From: Turnera subulata
Lineage: Eukaryota > Streptophyta > Magnoliopsida > Malpighiales > Passifloraceae
DNA: 64,000 nucleotides
Assembly (NCBI GenBank): GCA_028386065.3
Contig: JAKUCV010002753.1
Location: 391,860 to 455,859 of the forward strand
Direction: 5' to 3'
The notes beneath the pieces were generated by a model. That model saw only the letters and a list, made by a program, of their open reading frames with translations. It was not told the DNA's origin and made no database searches. Of this stretch, positions 37,001-49,215 are shown one piece after another. A program made the position numbers and the translations under genes. Position 1 is the first letter of the stretch, and every line of letters begins with the position of its first letter.

Positions 37001-37199
37001 AGTTGAAGATGTTTTATGTGTTGAATGCTTATTAGAATACTCAATCAATCCTATGATCTGGAACTTTAATTCTTAAGTTCTATCAGGCACATAGCCTAGC
37101 TTGCTGTTCTTTATGGTTATGTTTGATTATACTTGGAATTGAAACGGGAAAGAGAAAAGAAATCCACATCTCTTAATTTAAATACTGAGAATCGTTCTT

Positions 37200-37830
37200 C
37201 CAGGAACATATGCATCAAAGAAACCCACGAACTGGACTCTTATTGAAAGATATCCATTCAATTAAAATCTCAGTAGCTCAGTAGTTTGCTTATGAAACCT
37301 GAGTGACTGGGTCTGCCCTGAAACATTTTGAAACTTGTTTTCTGCCCTCTTTTTGAAGATAATTTACATATCTCATTTTTTTTTTTTTTTCTGAATGGTA
37401 TGTGAACAAGTAATGCCAAAAGAAGGCAAGGAATCCATGAACTGGACTCTTACTAAAAATGTCTGTTCAATTGGTGGGAGTTTGAGTAGCTCAGCAGTTA
37501 GCTTTTAGAAACCTAAGTGACAATGTCTGACCCCTGAAACATCTTCAAACTTGTTTTTTGCATCTTCAATTTGTAAGATTGGTTACATATCTCATTTCTC
37601 TTTTTGTTGAATACTACTGGAACAAGTCATGTTAAAATCTTATTATAAAATCAACATTTCTACTTGCATTTCACTGTCTTGTGAAGTTTAGTATATTCCT
37701 TCATAGTCAAATAGATATTGGAACATATCATGTCAAAATATTATGATGAAGCAACAATTCTACATGCATTTCACTGTCTTGTGAAGTTCAATAACAAAAA
37801 ATATATTCCTTCATAATAAAAACAATGCAC
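37200..37830 (+). repeat. Tandem remnants of the TPR-like gene 3' flank
   Basis: Two or three imperfect copies of a 200-250 base unit lie here, sharing words such as 'gaatccatgaactggactct', 'tcagtagctcagtagtttgc' and 'catttcactgtcttgtgaag'. The same unit follows the genes ending at 41134 and 61453 and is split by the Copia at 53785-58490. These are 3' UTR or flank remnants of extra gene copies. I see no exon remnant here. Confidence 0.65.
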
Positions 37831-38462
37831 AGAAAGTGCAGATAACTTATGCAGAACTGCAGTAGCTCCAGAAAAGGACTGAGATGTCTTGTATCCGAGT
37901 TAAAAAAGAGTGCTTCCTTTGCTGCCTTTTAAAGCTTGTATTCATGATCAACACAGTTTCTGCGGATTAATAATCACACGGCTTATAATCCAGTAAGAGG
38001 AATGCTACTATGTGTTAATGTGTCTGAAAGAGTCTGGCATCTGGTTGGAGCTCATCAATTATCTAAAGTCACAAGCAAAAGATGAAACAAATTGTAGCTA
38101 CCGTGTGCATTATTAATACATTCTCACAGTGACTGACAGTATGATAACTGATAACTGACTCATCATGGGAAAAAAAAAAGGAAGACAGACAGACACAAGC
38201 CATTTTTGTATTTAGGACTTATTGGACCCTAGAGTGGGAGATGCTTTTGATTGTTATGGGCTAGGCTAATCATGTGAGATGTCAACCCAGGAAGTCAACA
38301 TTGGCAGCGTAACTGTAAATATAACTGCCAATACATCCTTTCCCGCCAAAGAGCTTTGATATGACCATAACAACCTTGCCTCTTTCTCATTCCCTATTGG
38401 TTCATTCCTTCTTGGCAGAGTAACTGTAAATCTAACGGCCAATATCCGTTCCCGCCCAACCC

Positions 38463-38480
38463 CTATATATATATATATGC
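38463..38480 (+). promoter_or_regulatory. TATA-rich core promoter of the first TPR-like gene
   Basis: A (TA)n stretch lies about 90 bases before the ATG at 38567. Upstream, 38217-38420 aligns with 59130-59345 before the paralogue, including 'tcccgccaaagag' and 'gatatgaccataacaacctt'. Each upstream region contains two TTCCCGCC words resembling E2F-type sites (TTTCCCGC), conserved between the paralogues. Confidence 0.5.
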
Positions 38481-38566
38481 ACGAAGACCATCATACGCCT
38501 AGCCCTTAACTACTCTACTCATACCTGATTAGTTCATTCCTTCTTGATTTTTCCTCAAACAAAACA

Positions 38567-41134
38567 ATGCTCTCCGCTTCTCGTTCACGTGAGGACCCCA
38601 ATCGACACCCTTCTGCTACTGAGCTTATGGACATGAAAGATCCCTCCAGGTTCAGGTTTCTTCTTAATTTCTTTTTTTTTTTGGCCAAAAGCAAACCTTG
38701 TAGGATAATCTCGATTAACATCTATCTCTTGTGTGATTACTGTTTGTAGAATTCAGTGATAAAATGGTTAGGAATAGTTAATTATTTAGAGATTCCAGTT
38801 ATTATCTCGTTCGTTACTGCTAGCTTCTCTGTTTCTATGGATAATTTCTTTACTGCTAAGTTTTTTCTCTGTTTTTGCCTTGCTCGGGTACTGAAATTTG
38901 TTGCTGTTTACACCTTTTTTCAAGAAAGAGCCGTGATACTCAATAAAATTTCGTATTCATCAAAAAAAAAAAAAAAAAAGAGCCGTGATACTTGCCCACA
39001 ATCACGGCTAGTACAAAGAGCTATCAATTTCTGTGTCTAACCAGATTTATTCTTGTTTTCTTTCAGGGTTGATTCCTCTATTTCCTCAAAGAAACCAATG
39101 GTTTCTTCTTCTCCTTCACATGAGGACCCCAATCAACACCCTATTGCTACTGAGCTAAAGCGGTTGCTCGATTCTGTGCAGATCGACATGAAAGAGTATA
39201 TTTTCAGGTTCATGATTCTCCTGCTTTCGAGGATGGTTTCTTTTTCATTCCAGTTCTTTTTTCTTTTGGTCTTTGGCCAAAAACAAACCTTGAAGGATAA
39301 CATCTTCTTTCTTTCGTTATGGTTGATAAGAGTTGGCAGTTGTATTATTATTATCATGTATTCTATAGTCATCTACGTCTCTAGTATAGTTTATCTTAGT
39401 ATTGTTGTATTCTTATTAATCTAATTGTAAACACACTCATATAACAGATATAACTTTACTAGGATACCTAAACATAAGGGCATCCAGAATCTCATTTCTT
39501 TCGCTAGGTTTTCTCTGGTGTGATCATCTTTGTATAATTCAGTGACAAGATTGGGATCTTGGGATCAAATGCTTGGAATAGTCAGTTATTTATAGATATC
39601 AGTTGTCTCCCATTCCTTTTTCACACAGTTACTGCTATATTTTCTGTTTCCATGAACTATTGGTTCACATCTTCGCAGTAGTGTTCCATTTCTCTTCATG
39701 ATGATCAAGCTAAGTTTTTCCTGTATATTTTGATTACTGGGGAACAAATTTCTTATTTTTTGCACCTTTTATAATAAAGAGCCATGATGATTTGTTGGTC
39801 ACAATCATTCACTTAATCTGTGGATGCCTGTCTATATTGTTTCTTAATCTCTCTTGATTTGTTGTTTTCTTTCAGAGTTGATTGTCTCCCCATTGATCTA
39901 TATTACAAGGATGCTCTTACTAGTCTTTATGACGTTCCAATAAGAAGGGAAGATGATCCCATTGCTTTTCTACCAAAGGAGGCTTTTTACTGTAATGATA
40001 ACGAGATTAGGACTCTTTCTGCCAATCAATATAATGGTCAGTTTTATGCATTTTCAGTGATATAACTCTCGTCTCTTGCGTTATACTACCAATTAGAAAG
40101 ATATCAAATATATCTGTTAGTTTTACACTTTCTTGCGTTTAATCTCGTGGACTAATTTTTTTTCTTTGACAGGACCAGGGAAATTTGTTGCTTTCCTGAA
40201 GTGTGAGTGCTGCTGTGAAATTCTTAGGTATCTGTTTGGGTGTGCAGATGGACTACCAAATGATATTAAAGATTCTTTTGTGAAGCTGGAGATTGCACGA
40301 CGTCTACTGAACAAGGCATGGGTTGTAAGGTATAAGAAACCATCTGACAAAGTGAACATCTTATGTGCCGGGGGAGAGGTTGCTTTAATGAACAGTATCT
40401 TTGCTGCAAAGGTTGAACTGAGAAAAGGTACGTAGTTATTCCCTCTAGTTTGTGTTTACTAGCAGAACCACATAAATGCGTGCTTTTTTATCTGTTGCAT
40501 GAAATAAATTTAATCTTTTTGAAATCCTGCAGAACCTTATTATGATAATGCTAGGCATCACTATGAACTAGCGTTGCCAATTTTGGAAGAATTGGTTGGA
40601 GAAGGAAATCAGCGGGTTGCGGATGTGTATCCATCAGTGTTTACTTTGCATGATAATTGCGGAATCTTATCATGATATTTACTGTTCTTGCATTTTCTTC
40701 CACCAATGTTTGTCAAAGTGAATCCTGAATTCTGACTTCAGAAATGCCAAGCTAGCCATCTGTTATGATGTTTGTGATCAGAGAGACTCAGCTATCACCC
40801 ATTACGAGAAAGCTCTCTCACTCTATCAGTCTCTACTTCATCTGCCTGAAAATCAAGCTGAAAGCTCATCAAGTGCCCAAAAGATATTTCAATCCCCTGG
40901 CAGTGAGCTCGCTAACATCATACACATGTTGCAAGATAACGTAATTTGTCACTTTGAGATTTATCTTGTCTGCGAAGCAACCAGTTTTAATTTTAGACCA
41001 GACATTCATCTATGTTCATTCCTTTGCAGCGTGATCGACTAAGGAATCTTCGTTCAGATGCTGAGCAGTCTACCACCACACCAGTGACTACTGCTGGTCT
41101 AGCTCATGATGAGGTTGCCCTTGGCGATGCTTAA
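38567..41134 (+). CDS. Unrecognised TPR-like protein, copy 1 (with duplicated first exon)
   Basis: I do not recognise the family. Supported exons are 38567-38649, 39067-39207, 39876-40036, 40173-40427, 40533-40626, 40742-40940 and 41030-41134, all in phase, about 345 residues. The protein has a polar N-terminus, then DDPIAFLPKEAF and IRTLSANQYN. A middle helical part (VKLEIARRLLNKAW, KVNILCAGGEVAL) is followed by two helix pairs resembling tetratricopeptide repeats: ARHHYELALPILEELVG, and AKLAICYDVCDQRDSAITHYEKALSLY. The second exon is a copy of the first. If translation began at 39098 instead, the protein would be 307 residues. Fifth intron: U12-like. The paralogue at 59484 has the same structure, apart from the duplicated exon. 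Function is unknown, and a scaffold or partner-binding role is only a guess from the TPR-like helices. Confidence 0.75.
38925..38992 (+). mobile_element. Tiny 5'-truncated retroposon with 16-base target duplication
   Basis: A 36-base insert (38941-38976) ends in about 15 A and is flanked by exact 16-base repeats (AAAGAGCCGTGATACT). The insert body AATAAAATTTCGTATTCATC resembles the 3' end of plant LINEs or SINEs, so this is a severely truncated retroposition in the first intron. Confidence 0.75.
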
Positions 41135-41149
41135 CGCTGAAAAATCCAG

Positions 41150-41470
41150 CACAAAAGGAAGAGTAGTCAACAGATTTAGAACATTCAAAGAAGCAAAATA
41201 AGGACAAGGAATCCATGAACTGAACTCTCACTGAAAGATGTCCATTCAATTGTAATCTCAGTAGCTCAGTAGTTTGCTTTAAGAAACCTGAAGTGACATT
41301 GTCTGTACCCTGAAGCATCTTGAAACATTATTTTTCTGCCCTCTTTTTGAAGATCAGCTACATATTTCTCATTTTCTTTTTTCTTCTTTTTTTTTTTTTT
41401 TGTGGCTGAATGTTATGTGAACAAGTAATGGCAAAATCTTATGAATCAACATTTCAATTGTAGTTAGCTT
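41150..41470 (+). repeat. 3' flank unit after TPR-like gene copy 1
   Basis: This starts at the end of the last exon and holds 'agcaaaataaggacaaggaa', 'gtaatctcagtagctcag' and 'tttgaagatcagctacat', shared with 53690-53784/58491-58700 and 61470-61700. Confidence 0.65.
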
Positions 41471-41481
41471 TCACAAATAAA

Positions 41482-41689
41482 TTGCTTTTGGTATCTTCAA
41501 AGCTATGGTACTATTGAGAGTTGTCATGAAATTAGTTCATCTAGTTTTACTCCTACATGTTTTTCTTCTAGTGAACTAATTCAATCCTGCTGGTTAGTTA
41601 GTCCATATATTATAGTGGATAGAATGTTTTATTTTCTTGGTTTAAAAAACTGGAAATTAAGAGAGATTATTTGAAGATACCAAAAGCAA
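41482..41689. repeat. 20-base perfect inverted repeat, possible MITE
   Basis: The word TTGCTTTTGGTATCTTCAAA at 41482-41501 is repeated as its reverse complement at 41670-41689, with 168 bases between. No target duplication is evident outside, and the pairing does not extend further. It could be a foldback MITE or a transcribed hairpin. Confidence 0.45.
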
Positions 41690-42164
41690 AACCACTTAAA
41701 ATCTGACTTTTCCTTTCAGTGTGTGCTTCCTACCTTTGATAAATGAAGGGAAGAGAGAGGAAAAAAATAATCAGAGCAGACGGTGTTTCCACCAAACGAG
41801 CTACTGTAAGAGGAGGACCATAACGACTGGGTAAAGCTGGAAAGCCTAAGACCACCACACATGACTTTACCGTTAGGTCCATAACTATAAAAGCCCGAGT
41901 CCACTTAAACCCGAACCGTACCTTACCTGAACCGGTGACAATCGGGTTAACCCGTCGCCCCACTTGTCTACCCACCCACCCTCTTTCATTTTCAAAAATC
42001 AAAAATCAGAGGCCACTAGGAATTCAAGGAACCCTACGCCAAAAAACAACCCATTTCAAATTTCAAGCCTTGGCGCTCTTCACATTACCCTTCTTCTCCC
42101 CTCTCTGCCCCCCTCAAAAAAGAGCACTAAGCAAACGAGCACATTACCCACAAACTGACAAAAA

Positions 42165-45100
42165 ATGGGAGGCGCTCACAGCCGGGAAGATCTGGGTTTC
42201 TCCGATTCAGACACAGAGCACCTGGAAGAAACCGAAGGAGAAGATTCCTACCAAGACGCCAACGCAGACACCCCTGGCAAGTCAACGACGCCGTCTTCTT
42301 CCGTCTCTTCTCGCAGGCCCAAGACGCCGTCTTCTCTCGAAGAAGTGGAGTCCAGGCTCCAGGCCTTGAAGCTCAAGTACCCATCATCCTCCTCCTCGTC
42401 GGCCGCGCAAAATGTGAACCCTAATTTGAAGAACGCCGTCAAGCTCTACCTCCACATCGGCGGTAACACCCCGAAAGCCAAGTGGGTCACTTCCGAGAAG
42501 GTCACTTCCTATGAGTTCCTCAAGACTTCCGGAATCAACACCCAGGATGAAGAAGAGGAAGAAGAGGAGGATGAAGGCGGTGATGATGGGGAATCGTGGT
42601 GGTTCTTGAAGGTTAGTAACAAAATTGGAGTGAAAGTTAGTTCTGAGATGCAGTTAAAGACTTTTAAGGAGCAGCGCCGGGTGGATTTTGTGGCTAATGG
42701 TGTGTGGGCGATGAAGTTTTTCAGTGATGAGGATTATAGGGGTTTTGTCACCAAGTATCAGGATTGTTTGTTTGAGAATACTTATGGGTTTGAGTCCAAT
42801 GATGCTAATAAGGTGAAGGTTTATGGGAAGGATTTTATTGGGTGGGCTAATCCAGAAAAGGCTGATGACTCTATGTGGGAGGATGCAGAGGATAGTTTCT
42901 TGAAAAGCCCTGGATCGGCGTCTACTCCCTTGAGGGAGAATCAGGATTTGAGAGAGGAGTTTGAAGAGGCGGCGAATGGTGGGATCCAGAGCTTGGCGTT
43001 GGGTGCTTTGGATAATAGTTTCTTGGTGGGTGATTCGGGTATTCAGGTTGTTAAGAATTTTAGCCACGGGATTCATGGGAAAGGTGTTTTTGTGAATTTC
43101 AGTGGTGGGAATCGGAGGAGTGGTGGTTCGAATCTGATGCATTCTACTCCCAAGAAGGCACTTCTCATGCGGGCTGAGACTAATATGCTGCTTATGAGTC
43201 CCGTGAATGAGGAGAAACCACACTCCACTGGGTTGCATCAGCTGGATATTGAGACCGGGAAGATTGTCACAGAATGGAAGTTTGAGAAAGATGGAACTGA
43301 TATTACCATGAGGGATATTGCAAATGATAGCAAGGGTGCACAGTTGGATCCATCAGGGTCCACATTTCTGGGATTGGATGACAATAGGCTTTGCAGGTGG
43401 GATATGCGCGACAGGCATGGGATTGTTCAGAATCTAGCAGCATCTAATGCCCCTGTTTTGAATTGGACACAAGGTCATCAGTTCTCTAGAGGTACTAACT
43501 TCCAGTGTTTTGCAAGCACTGGTGATGGATCGATTGTTGTGGGCTCTCTTGATGGGAAGATCAGATTGTATTCCATCAACTCCATGAGACAGGCAAAGAC
43601 AGCTTTTCCTGGCTTGGGATCACCTATTACTCATGTTGACGTTACCTTTGATGGTAAGTGGATACTGGGTACCACTGATACCTATGTCATCCTTATCTGC
43701 ACTCTCTTCACGGACAAGGATGGTAAAACGAAGACTGGTTTCAATGGTCGTATGGGGAACAAGATTGCAGCTCCGAGATTGTTGAAGCTCACACCTCTGG
43801 ATTCACATCTAGCTGGAGCTCAGAATAAGTTCCGAAATGCTCAGTTTTCGTGGGTAAGCATATGTACATTTGTATGCAAGCTTTGTCTTTTCTGCTCTCT
43901 GTTCAGATCCCCGTTGCTTGTGTTGCATTCTTTCCTGTTGGTCTCTGTTTATAGCTTCTAAATTTTTAGCATACCCTTGATCACAGCCACTTATCAATGG
44001 AAAATGAAGCTATGTATGACTAGTTATACTCACTGATTCCATCCTTGCTTATATTTGGTTGAACTAATTTGCTTTAAATTTGAATTTTTGGAGGCTCCTT
44101 GAGCCATAAGTTGATGGATATAAATGATTGCAATGCTTAGTCATAAGCTCTTATTACTACACTGTCCTTCCTGTTTTTTGATGCATTGGTTTGTTCCATC
44201 CAGCTTATGTCTGATTTGTTCTCTGAAGGAAATGGATTTATTCTTGATGTCAAATACCCGCAATTAAACAGAATCTGCTATTTATTTGCTGCTCGTTTGT
44301 GGCTTTGGCTAAAGAGTTTCAGCAAAATGGAAAGTTCCTGTTGTTGTTTCTTAGTTCCGTTGACTCAGAAAACCTGCTACTAATATTTTCCTCCTAATAC
44401 TGGCTTTACTCAATGGCTTGGGAAAAATCTCCTCTCTTGATTTATATGAATATGCAGTAAGTTTTCATCAGCGTTCTAGTTTTAGGAAGTTCCATTGTCA
44501 TGACAAAAAACTTCGTTCCAAAATGTCTTCCCTGGCTTGATTAGCTTTACCTTGTTATTCGTTCGTCTTGGGAATAACTTTGTTGACTGAAATACTAATC
44601 TTATGTGCCATTAGATGTTGAATTCCTGATTGTGTTTAATTTTATTTCTGATTAGTTTCTCTTCTGCCAATATATTTTGTCGTGATTATCTAGCTAAGAT
44701 CCCAAAATGTACCCTTTTTCTAACTTGTGCATTGCTATGCCAAAAGCCTACTGCTTTTACCTAATCTCTAGTTGACGCATTAGCTTCAAAGTTTCTGACT
44801 GCTTGGTGAGTTTCACTGCCCGTAGAAAGTTAACCAATATTATCTTATCTAGCACCTACTATTTGCTTTATTTACAGAAAGTATTTTCCTTCAGCTGGTT
44901 GTGTAAACCTTGGGAGAGTGTTAATTTGAAAAGGTTGATAACTGTGCAGCTTGGTCTGGGTTTTGCCACCTTGTAACTGTTATTTTCTTTTCTTTAATCT
45001 GCGATTTCCTTGTTGATGGGTCATTCTGGAACTCCAATTGTTGTATGAAATGGCTGCAGAATTATTTTACCCTTGAAATTTGGTCCTGGAGGTGCTGTCA

Positions 45101-45463
45101 TCCATGACATAAGTGTCAGTTTCACTTGAGTAGGTTTATCTGGATAGTAATTCTAAAGTGTCTGATTGCAAACTCTCTTAGGTCACCGAAAATGGAAAGC
45201 AAGAGCGTCATTTGGTTGCAACTGTGGGCAAGTTCAGTGTGATATGGAATTTTCAACAAGTGAAGAATGGCTCACATGAGTGCTACCGTAATCAAGAGGG
45301 CCTGAAGAGCTGTTACTGCTACAAAATAGTCCTCAAAGATGATTCCATTGTTGATAGTCGTTTCATGCACGACAAATATGCCGTAACCGATTCTCCTGAG
45401 GCTCCACTAGTAATTGCAACCCCCATGAAAGTCAGCTCCTTCAGCATATCCAGCAGACGGTGA
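42165..45463 (+). CDS. DEM: DEM / CYPRO4 protein (VID27-like)
   Basis: Two exons, 42165-43853 and 45182-45463, code for 656 residues, matching the plant DEM (Defective Embryo and Meristems) family in length. From family knowledge DEM proteins are needed for meristem and embryo organisation and carry a VID27-like C-terminal domain. The N-terminus MGGAHSRED fits an N-myristoylation site (Gly2, Ser6). A serine-rich, acidic linker follows (runs of Glu/Asp near residues 125-140). WD-like strands appear in the second half: [15 protein letters not shown] and [15 protein letters not shown]. The C-terminal exon has [13 protein letters not shown] and ends in [16 protein letters not shown]. The single 1.3 kb intron has clean borders. 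No lesion was found. Confidence 0.92.
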
Positions 45464-46039
45464 CAAGCCAAGATGTTGCATTTATTTACCTGCTTGCTGT
45501 CTATCATGCAGCTGTGGATGTGCTGTGTCAGAACTTCTGAATTGTGTTAGGATTGTTGTTTAACTATGTGTTTTCAAAAATTTTAGACTGTCCAGTAGAA
45601 TGATTATCTAAAAAGTGTACTGTTTTTCTAAGTGATGCTGCTAATTGTTTGATGATTCCTCGCAACTCTTGGTTGTACTGTTCCTTAATGAAGCAGATGT
45701 TGCAAACTTCAGTTTGCAATAAAAGTATTGGCCTATTGGATATGTGATTTCGAATTTCCTGTCTGTTCTTATCGATTCATCCTGTGTGCCTTGTAGTCTT
45801 TCTATTAGTCTATCTAAACGACCTTCATGGATTCTGTTCGATTGGCCATGACAAAATCGGGAGTAAAATTCACTGAGAAGCCAAGTGGGTCCATGCTATC
45901 ATGTTTGGATGCACGAGAGAGCGAGTATTTTGGAAGGTAGTAGTATGCGTGGCTCGTTTATGCCTTCTTCACACTAACTAGTTGATAGAGTGAGAAGAGA
46001 TAAAGTAAAAAACCAAAACGAAGAATAGGAAACAAAAGA

Positions 46040-47577
46040 ATGGTCGCGGCAACGGCAAAAGCTTTCTTTGTGCAGCCATATTCTTCTTCCTCATGTTTCG
46101 TGTCAAAGAAGATAAACAGGTCACCATTAGGCGTACCAGACTCATTTCGGCTTGCTAAACAAAGTAGCAGCACCCAAAGATGGAGAGTGGTTCGTGCCCA
46201 ACAGCGACCTACATGGCTCCCTGGGCTTGACCCTCCACCTTATCTTGATGGAACGTGAGTCCCTTTGCCCTCTATAAAGTTGTAGATAATAAGACCAAAA
46301 AACATTGTACCACTCATTTTGCCTAACTTCTTTGATTTTGGTACCACCAAATGCCAATTGTATATACGATTTAAGCTTGCCTGGAGATTATGGGTTTGAC
46401 CCACTTGGGCTTGGAGAAGATCCGGAGAGCTTGAAGTGGTATGTGCAGGCAGAGTTGGTCCATTCTCGCTTCGCTATGGCTGGAGTAGCAGGGATTCTTT
46501 TTACAGATGTAAGTGGCTTAGATTCTAAACAAGCAATGTCTCCATTGTTACTATAGCTAAATGATTGTATTAGATGTTTCATGTTGGTGAATTTTGGGAT
46601 ACTACTTTCTTGCAGTTACTCCGGGTCACGGGATTACGCAAATTGCCAGTTTGGTATGAAGCAGGTGCAGTGAAATTCGAATTTGCTAGCACTGCAACTC
46701 TGGTCATTGTGCAATTCCTTTTGATGGGGTAAAACCTTATCCATTATTAGTGAATATTTCGCTGTCACTCAACTTTGAACTTCTAAGCATCTCTGTGCAG
46801 CAAATATATGTAACCAGAGAAGTATTTGATGACAGAAAATCAATAGAACTTGCATAGTAGTGAACATGAAAGCAATTTCTTTCCGTGTGGTGATTTACTT
46901 GCACAGTCTCAGACCTGAATTTAATCATATAGATAATTAATGTGTGTGTGTGTGTGTTTTTTTTTTTCTGGATGCAGATTTGTTGAGACAAAAAGGTATA
47001 TGGATTTTGTTAGTCCTGGATCTCAAGCAAAGGAGGGATCCTTCTTAGGATTGGAAGCTGCATTAGAAGGCTTGGAGCCAGGGTAATCCTATAACTTTAT
47101 CCAGCATCAAAAGTTAATAATACATTTTGAAACAAATTCACTGTAGGTTTACTAATCTTCTTTACTCAAGCATTTCTCTGCTAATAGCATACATTCATGT
47201 CACTTTTAAGATAATTGTACAATGACATTTTGGTGTTAAAAAATTAACAGATACCCTGGAGGTCCTTTGCTGAACCCCCTTGGAATGGCTAAAGATATAA
47301 AAAATGCTCATGAGTTGAAGCTCAAGGAGATCAAGAATGGTTAGTTGGTCAAGAAAATTAAAATTTGATGCTTTCGGTTTTGTCTTCCTTTGCTTTGCCC
47401 TTATTGTCTTTCTAATAACAAACATCTTCTGCAGGACGGCTTGCAATGGTAGCCATGCTAGGCTTTTTTGTGCAAGCTGGTGTGACTCATGCAGGTCCAA
47501 TTGATAACCTTATCGAACATCTCTCCAATCCATTCCACAAAACCATCATCCAAACCCTCACTAACTCTGGTTCTTAA
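46040..47577 (+). CDS. LHCA5: Photosystem I chlorophyll a/b-binding protein Lhca5
   Basis: This is a minor light-harvesting protein of photosystem I that helps link PSI to the chloroplast NDH complex (family knowledge). Six exons, 46040-46254, 46376-46508, 46616-46728, 46978-47082, 47251-47339 and 47435-47577, give 265 residues. A serine-rich transit peptide of about 50 residues precedes [13 protein letters not shown]. Helix one has the chlorophyll-binding [11 protein letters not shown] and [14 protein letters not shown]. The middle shows [20 protein letters not shown], and helix three has [28 protein letters not shown]. The tail [19 protein letters not shown] is diagnostic for Lhca5 over other Lhca proteins. 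All frames and borders are intact. Confidence 0.95.
46939..46970. repeat. TG microsatellite with T tract
   Basis: An alternating TG run passes straight into an 11-base T tract in the intron just before Lhca5 exon 4. It may act as part of the polypyrimidine tract of that acceptor. Confidence 0.7.
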
Positions 47578-49215
47578 CCACCACAAAGTTGAAGAAGTTG
47601 TAGTATAAAGAGAACCTGAAATGGAAGTTGCATTGTTATTACCGAAGGGCTTGTTTCTTTAGTTGTTTTGTTTCCCGGACAAGTGAAGATCCATGCTTTG
47701 ATCGGGCTGGTGAATGGGTTGATCCTTATATTATTTATTACTTACCATTAATCTCATTTTTAATTTTGATCAATCGCCTGTCAATGATTGTTTGTTACAG
47801 GCTAAAGGTGTATACTAGTATGAGTGTCCTTTAAGATTTTACTCCTGGGCTTTAATTAAGTTTGGAAGAAAGAGAGAGCTACAATTTCTAATTTCCCAGC
47901 AACCATTAGAATCCAAATAAAAAGCTCTACTGAATTTTTCAATTCACATTCTCGAAATCAAAACCTCGTTTAAGGAGACCAAACACACCAAACTACTTCA
48001 CCTAACCTATATAGGATTTTGTAACCCAAATATTACACTGTTTCCATTTAATGATTTAAGCAATTAAAGTCATTCTCCAGACAAAAAAATGCACAATCTA
48101 AAAAAATAGTCCCAATTCTTTATGTTTAACAAGTTTTCCAATTCTTCGATTTGTATTATTTTTCAGTTTGTATTTATTTTGTCTCTTGCCGGCTCGCCTT
48201 TGATTAATAATGGTTAAGAAAGTAATATGGAATAGATTTTAGGTTTTGTTTTTATATTTTAAAAAATAATTAGTTAGATAAATATCTACACACAATCAAA
48301 GTTTTTTTCTTTTTTTTTTTTCACTTATACATATAGGATGCCATTTTAATAATGTATAGCATTATTGTCATTTTAATAGCGACCTCATTTCATCAAGTAA
48401 AAGAAAGACTTCAAGATTTTAGTAGACAAGCCCAATGAACCCTCATGACTTGAAAACAAAATGAGTTATAGACAATGGGCTGGAGGTAAACATGGCCCAT
48501 CATTAATAATAAAAGCCCATATATTGAAACATAATGAATATGAACTGATGGGGTGAATTTTTTTTTTTTTTTTGTCGAAGATGGGGTGAATTTCATGTGA
48601 TGGCCCTAACGCTTGCATAATATTAATATTCATAACCCCTTTCAAAATAAACGTTTGATATTGAAGTAATTACTTTTGAGTTTTGACACAAACAAAAAAT
48701 CAGTTGGTAGGGCATGAATCTACATTAATCTCTTTAAAAAAAAAAACTCATTAAGCTATTCAATAAGCGACATTTACTTACAATTACTTATTATAATAGT
48801 TTTTTATATTTTTATTTTATGATACCAAGTACTCCACTCTAGAAATTTATTTTATAACACTATTCAGAAAGCTAAAAAAATAAGTTTCAACAAGATTCTC
48901 TTCGCTTAACTTTTTTAAAGAGCCTACTAATATATTTCCATACCAACTTCTTACATTCTTCATTATTTACAAAAGGTATTTCCGCATGTTCTGTGGAGAT
49001 GTATACTTTTTCATTTGAAACCTTTAAAATGATTCATAACTTCCAATTGATTAAGAAGTTTATGTCCATACCATCAAAATTATGCATCTCAACTTTTAAA
49101 TGTTAGAAATAGTAATTTTTGTTTTATTTTAGTTTATAACATTCGATACCCACAACAAGGAGTGGGCTTTACCTTAGTTGGTATCAGTATTATCCTATAC
49201 ATGTTTATGGCAACA
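47578..49215. other. Intergenic region between Lhca5 and the P450
   Basis: This is AT-rich without a supported gene. It contains the Lhca5 3' UTR, a tiny retroposon footprint at 48547-48593, and the 3' flank of the minus-strand P450. Confidence 0.5.
48547..48593 (-). mobile_element. Retroposon footprint: poly(T) insert between 14-base repeats
   Basis: Exact repeats GATGGGGTGAATTT (48547-48560 and 48580-48593) flank 19 bases, a T run followed by GTCGAA. On the minus strand this reads TTCGAC followed by a poly(A) run, the end of a typical plant SINE, so it is an almost completely truncated retroposition. Confidence 0.65.
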
